Below are positions 6,334-9,137 of a DNA stretch of 9,137 bases, in pieces. The notes below the pieces were generated by a model. That model was not told where the DNA came from and did not search any database. It saw only the letters and a program-made list of their open reading frames with translations. Every line of letters starts with the position of its first letter. The stretch's first letter is position 1. The stretch is from positions 1 to 9,137 of the forward strand of contig JANMMM010000367.1 of the NCBI GenBank assembly GCA_031373225.1, written 5' to 3'. A program made the position numbers and the translations under genes. Origin of the DNA: JANOYJ01 sp031373225. Lineage in GTDB: Bacteria > Pseudomonadota > Alphaproteobacteria > Rhizobiales > Rhizobiaceae.

Positions 6334-7820
6334 GCCAGATAATCTCCGATCAGAAACTGCATGGCTCGGTCCAGCCTGATATGGGGCAGGGAGAGGGTGA
6401 CGCCGCTGGCCGTTGTCTCAAGCACAGGTGGGCGGAAGCGGACGAAACGGGTGTCAGCCGCAGCCTGATCAGCATCTTTTCCGACCTCAAAAAGAGAATC
6501 CGGATTCTTCGGCAAGTCACCGGGAAACAAAGCGGTTTCGGCTTTGCCGTCAAACTTCTGGCCGTTCACTTCCTCACCTTGCATCGGCGCGCCGATGATG
6601 ACGGGCAGCGTTTCCTTGCCGTGTCTGACCGTGCCTTCGCGGGTCGAACGGACAGCGGCGAGCGCCAGCACTTCGATCTCGGCTCCAGTGAAGCCCGCCC
6701 GTTCAATGGCATGATCCGCAAGCCGCCGCGCCAGCGCTTGAAGCCGGTCGTGGCCTTCGTGGTGCAGTTGGTCGGCTTTCGTCGCGGCGATCAGGATGCG
6801 GTCGATCCAGTGACCGAAAAGGCCGGTTAGGAAGCCCGCTTTGCCTTGGCGGAAACATTCAAGAATGCTGGTCATGGCCCGCTCCAAGTCCGCCAGCGCG
6901 TGCGGTCCGGCGTTCATCGCCTGCATCGCGTCAACCAGCACGATTTGCCGGTCGAGCCGGGCGATGTGTTCGCGGAAGAAGGGTTTCACCACATGAGTTT
7001 TGTAAGATTCGTAGCGCCGCTCCATCATGGCAGCGAGCGTGCCTGCGCGGATCGGCGTGGTTTCGAGGCCCGGAAGCGGGGCGAATGTGAGGGCCGGGGA
7101 GCCGTCGAGATCGCCTGGCATCAAGAACCGTCCTGGCGGCAGCACCGAAAGCGCGCGGCCATCCTGACGGCAGGCGCGCAGGTAATCCGTGAACCTCTCC
7201 GCGAGTTGCTTGGCTTTGAGTTCGTCGGCGGATGCATCGGGACTGCACTGCGCCGACAGGGCGCGCCATGCCGCTGAAAGGTCAGTTCGAAGCGGCAGCT
7301 CAGCAAGCTCAAGCGCTTCCGCCGAGAACTGCGCGTAGGTTTTCCCAAGCAATGGCAAATCCAGCAGCCATTCGCCGGGATAATCTACAATGTCCACCGA
7401 CAGCGAGCCGCGTGAGAAAAGGCGGTTCCAGCCGGAGGCCGATTCGTAGTTTATCGTTAGGCGCAGCTCAGAGATTGCGCGCGTCGACTGCGGCCAGAGA
7501 CGGCTTTCGACAAGCTCGCTTATATGGCTCTCATAGTCGAAGCGCGGCACGGCGTCGTCCGGCTGCGGCTCTAGAATGGCTCTTGAGATGCGGCCGCTCT
7601 TCTGCGCCTCAAACAGCGGCAGGCGGCCGCCATGGATAAGATTGTGGACGAAAGCGGCAATGAAGACGGTTTTCCCGGCCCGCGACAGCCCCGTCACGCC
7701 GAGCCGGAGCGACGGCGCGCCGAGCGACGACAGCCGGTCGGCAAAGCCGTCCAGCGCGATTTTGGCTTCGTCAGCGATTGATGTGAGGGCCACGGCCTGT
7801 CCTGATCTGTACGCGCGCAT
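6330..7820 (-). CDS. ycjX: YcjX-family (DUF463) P-loop NTPase
   Basis: A 496-residue predicted cytoplasmic GTPase/ATPase working with membrane protein YcjF. Visible elements are the Walker A motif GLSRAGKT (44-51), preceded by LRLGVT, and then FVHNLIHGGRLPLF, characteristic of the family. The G3/Walker B-like SVDIVDYPGEW (141-151), LVDAMQA (295-301) and a TKAD nucleotide-specificity motif (347-350) after RILIAA suggest guanine nucleotides. The TKAD motif and the GEW in place of a normal DxxG set it apart from Ras-like GTPases. The listed start is ATG 7820. GTG at 7793 has a better Shine-Dalgarno (AGGA at 7800-7803, 6 nt away) and gives VALTSIADEAK, closer to the family's usual beginning, so the true protein may be nine residues shorter. 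It lies 21 bp downstream of sixA and overlaps ycjF by 4 bp. Confidence 0.92.
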   Translation of the reverse strand: MRAYRSGQAVALTSIADEAKIALDGFADRLSSLGAPSLRLGVTGLSRAGKTVFIAAFVHNLIHGGRLPLFEAQKSGRISRAILEPQPDDAVPRFDYESHISELVESRLWPQSTRAISELRLTINYESASGWNRLFSRGSLSVDIVDYPGEWLLDLPLLGKTYAQFSAEALELAELPLRTDLSAAWRALSAQCSPDASADELKAKQLAERFTDYLRACRQDGRALSVLPPGRFLMPGDLDGSPALTFAPLPGLETTPIRAGTLAAMMERRYESYKTHVVKPFFREHIARLDRQIVLVDAMQAMNAGPHALADLERAMTSILECFRQGKAGFLTGLFGHWIDRILIAATKADQLHHEGHDRLQALARRLADHAIERAGFTGAEIEVLALAAVRSTREGTVRHGKETLPVIIGAPMQGEEVNGQKFDGKAETALFPGDLPKNPDSLFEVGKDADQAAADTRFVRFRPPVLETTASGVTLSLPHIRLDRAMQFLIGDYLA

Positions 7821-7841
7821 ATAGGCAGGCCTGCGGCGCTT

Positions 7842-8348
7842 TCACAGGTCCTTTGGGCGGATGAAGGCGGCGAGAGCGCATGAATGGGGTTTCAGCTGCG
7901 CCAATGTCTCGTCAAACTCGAAATGCGCCAGCGCGCCGGTGGGGAAGCCCTGCAAAATGAGGTCGGCCGCCTGCCGGTCTTTCGTGGAGACAAGAATGCC
8001 TGCCAGTTCCTCAGTTGATGGGTTATGGCCGATGACCATCAGCGAGCTCGAATGATGAACTGATTTGACCTCCTGGAAATAGCCCTGCGCATCCGCCGAA
8101 TAGAGCGCGCTTGAAAAGTGGGTCCCACCTGCGAATGGCAGAAAGGGCGCGATTTCCTCAAGCGTCTGCCGTGTCCTCAGCGAGGCTGAGCAAAGAATTG
8201 TCTGCGGATTGATGCCTTTTGCGGACAGCGCCTTGCCGATCAGACGCGAGTCGAGCACGCCCTGCGCGTCCAGCGGCCGGTCAAAATCCCGCATGCCTGG
8301 CGCGGCGGGGGCGGCTTTTGCGTGCCGCAGCAGATAGAGGCTGGCCAT
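7842..8348 (-). CDS. sixA: SixA-type histidine phosphatase
   Basis: A 168-residue member of the histidine phosphatase superfamily (branch 1), short SixA subgroup. The catalytic LLRHAKA is at residues 6-12, with His9 as the phosphorylated nucleophile. CSASLRTRQT (53-62) supplies the conserved arginines and IGHNPS (107-112) the second active-site histidine, His108. In E. coli, SixA removes phosphate from histidine phosphocarriers (the ArcB HPt domain, and PTS-Ntr NPr by later work). Here the substrate is unknown, and a PTS-Ntr phosphocarrier is one reasonable guess. No signal peptide, so cytoplasmic. ATG 8348 has GGGAG (complement of 8353-8357) 4 nt upstream. It appears to lead a sixA-ycjX-ycjF operon and is divergent from dksA. 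Confidence 0.88.
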   Translation of the reverse strand: MASLYLLRHAKAAPAAPGMRDFDRPLDAQGVLDSRLIGKALSAKGINPQTILCSASLRTRQTLEEIAPFLPFAGGTHFSSALYSADAQGYFQEVKSVHHSSSLMVIGHNPSTEELAGILVSTKDRQAADLILQGFPTGALAHFEFDETLAQLKPHSCALAAFIRPKDL

Positions 8349-8383
8349 GGAACTCCCGCTTGAACGCCGCTGCTTTCACCTGT

Positions 8384-8413
8384 CTCATATTCCGCTCGTT
8401 GTCAAAGCGCCAA
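8384..8413 (-). promoter_or_regulatory. Candidate promoter for the sixA-ycjX-ycjF operon
   Basis: On the minus strand, TTGGCG (complement of 8408-8413) is followed after 18 bp by TATGAG (complement of 8384-8389), about 35 nt before the sixA ATG. A perfect TTGACA also occurs (complement of 8400-8405), but at 17 bp its -10 would be CAGGTG, a poor match. Which is used, if either, cannot be decided by eye. Confidence 0.3.
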
Positions 8414-8417
8414 GCGC

Positions 8418-8468
8418 AATCAGGTAAGATTTGCAGGGCGGGATTTTACATTCGCCGCTTGCCTGATT
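8418..8468. repeat. Long inverted repeat across the sixA-dksA divergent region
   Basis: AATCAGGTAAG (8418-8428) and CTTGCCTGATT (8458-8468) are 11-bp arms in inverted orientation with one mismatch (T8425 opposite G8461) around a 29-bp centre. The right arm contains the dksA -35 hexamer. The left arm lies just beyond the candidate sixA -35. This is the layout expected for a regulator or loop-forming protein acting on both promoters, but no protein is identified. Confidence 0.45.
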
Positions 8469-8487
8469 TTCTGCTGCAGAATATAGG
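8459..8487 (+). promoter_or_regulatory. Sigma-70-type promoter of dksA
   Basis: TTGCCT (8459-8464) and TATAGG (8482-8487) are separated by exactly 17 bp. Transcription should start near 8494, leaving a leader of about 20 nt that holds the AGGA ribosome site at 8504-8507. It is the best promoter match in the window. A GC-rich patch (GGGGCGCCC, 8486-8494) covers the likely start site, resembling the discriminator of stringently controlled promoters; that last point is inference. Confidence 0.55.
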
Positions 8488-8514
8488 GGCGCCCAGTGAG
8501 ATTAGGATTGGGTA

Positions 8515-8940
8515 ATGCTCCAGATGAGTCGGACGGCGGAAAACGGCTACAGGCCCTCTGAAGACGAACCTTTCATGAATGAGCAGCAAAGGTCCTACTT
8601 CCGGGCTAAGCTTGTGTCATGGAAGAATGACATATTACGCGAGGCGCGCGAGACGCTCGACGCGCTGCAGGAAGAAAACACCAACCATCCGGATCTGGCA
8701 GACCGGGCATCCTCCGAAACCGACCGCGCCATCGAGCTGCGCGCCCGCGACCGGCAGCGCAAGCTGATCGGCAAAATCGATTCCGCCATGCAGCGGCTGG
8801 ACGAGGGCACGTACGGCTTTTGCGAGGAAACCGGCGAGCCGATCAGCCTGAAACGCCTCGACGCCAGGCCGATCGCCACCCTGTCGATCGAAGCGCAGGA
8901 GCGGCATGAGCGGCGAGAGAAGGTTTACCGGGACGAATAG
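8515..8940 (+). CDS. dksA: RNA polymerase-binding transcription factor DksA
   Basis: Binds in the RNA polymerase secondary channel and, with (p)ppGpp, adjusts promoter activity in the stringent response; cytoplasmic. The 141 residues hold an N-terminal segment, a coiled-coil hairpin (about 25-95) and a C-terminal globular zinc-finger-like part. The coiled-coil tip keeps the two acidic residues needed for activity in E. coli (D71 and D74 there, D60 and D63 here, in PDLADRA). The RASSETDRAIELRARDRQRK stretch is typical of rhizobial DksA. The zinc site is degenerate: of four cysteines only C103 remains, the others being T106, S124 and A127. This matches cysteine-poor alphaproteobacterial forms rather than damage. 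ATG 8515 has AGGA 7 nt upstream; ATG 8524 is an in-frame alternative. Confidence 0.96.
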   Translation: MLQMSRTAENGYRPSEDEPFMNEQQRSYFRAKLVSWKNDILREARETLDALQEENTNHPDLADRASSETDRAIELRARDRQRKLIGKIDSAMQRLDEGTYGFCEETGEPISLKRLDARPIATLSIEAQERHERREKVYRDE

Positions 8941-9063
8941 CGATGGCGCTTGTGCTGACAGGCCGGTGCATGCCGTGCCGGATACCTCATCTTTCATGCC
9001 CATCGGTTAACCTGACATCGCCGAAAAACAGATTGGCGCGGGTTGGGAACTCCATACTTCCGT
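8941..9063. other. Convergent spacer between dksA and the P-type ATPase gene
   Basis: A 123-bp spacer between two genes that end towards each other. It holds a weak hairpin, CCGGTGC-atgcc-GTGCCGG (8963-8981, two G-T pairs), which may help end dksA transcription although no T-run follows, and a GGTTAACC palindrome (9005-9012). I see no gene. Confidence 0.4.
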
Positions 9064-9137
9064 TCAAGATTCTATTGCTGCCCTGCGCAACCTCAGCGAA
9101 TTGCCGATCACACTCACCGAACTCAAAGCCATCGCCG
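9064..9137 (-). CDS. Heavy-metal (Cu+-type) P-type ATPase, extreme C-terminus (partial)
   Basis: Only the last 23 complete codons and the TGA stop (complement of 9064-9066) are inside the window; the rest lies beyond the right edge. The tail reads AMALSSVSVIGNSLRLRRAAIES. The segment M-A-x-S-S-V-S-V-x-x-N-x-L-R-L is the well-known final transmembrane helix of CopA/ActP-type P1B copper ATPases, where the Met and Ser residues contribute to the Cu(I) path and the Arg-rich end faces the cytoplasm. The inner-membrane copper-export role is inferred from this helix alone, and a related metal specificity cannot be excluded. The opposite strand is also open in this stretch but has no ATG or GTG start. 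Confidence 0.7.
   Translation of the reverse strand, partial: AMALSSVSVIGNSLRLRRAAIES

Noticed and set aside
8963..8981. Hairpin after dksA as a rho-independent terminator
   Set aside because: The stem includes two G-T pairs and no T-run follows on either strand.
9014..9137. A plus-strand open stretch at the right edge beginning PDIAEKQIGAGWEL after a TAA
   Set aside because: It has a protein-like look but no ATG or GTG start, and the opposite strand encodes the recognisable CopA-type C-terminal helix.

Overview
The window reads as chromosomal DNA of an alphaproteobacterium, most likely from the Hyphomicrobiales (Rhizobium/Mesorhizobium/Brucella group). The reasons are high GC with GC-rich third codon positions, a rhizobial-type DksA with a degenerate zinc finger, the folP-folB-folK order, and a CTCATCCGG...CCTTCTCCCC palindromic repeat of a kind common between genes in that order. 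Almost all of it is housekeeping or conserved-accessory sequence. I see no CRISPR array, tRNA, rRNA, transposase or phage gene.

Layout, left to right: the 5' part of alaS (minus strand, cut by the left edge); a 366-bp divergent intergenic region holding a mosaic of hairpins; a 14-helix-type MFS drug exporter (plus); a secreted HEERH (DUF922-type) putative metalloprotease (minus), whose stop codon overlaps that of the exporter; a short AT-rich divergent region packed with linked inverted repeats; the folate cluster folP-folB-folK (plus, tightly packed); a small secreted protein of unknown function (minus); ycjF and ycjX (minus, 4-bp overlap) with sixA immediately upstream, forming a likely sixA-ycjX-ycjF operon; dksA (plus), divergent from sixA and behind a good sigma-70-type promoter; and at the right edge the last 23 complete codons of a heavy-metal P-type ATPase (CopA/ActP type, minus).

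How the genes work together: FolP, FolB and FolK cover consecutive pterin steps of dihydrofolate synthesis (FolB makes hydroxymethyl-dihydropterin, FolK pyrophosphorylates it, FolP joins it to p-aminobenzoate). The sixA-ycjX-ycjF unit joins a histidine-phosphatase fold protein to a P-loop NTPase and its two-helix membrane partner, which suggests an envelope-linked role. No phage-shock genes are visible nearby. DksA is a secondary-channel regulator of RNA polymerase in the stringent response.

I do not see a convincing new multi-gene system. The items most worth a second look are the sixA-ycjXF unit, the linked dyads between the DUF922 gene and folP, the long inverted repeat overlapping the dksA -35 element, the palindromic mosaic upstream of alaS, and the unassigned secreted protein downstream of folK.
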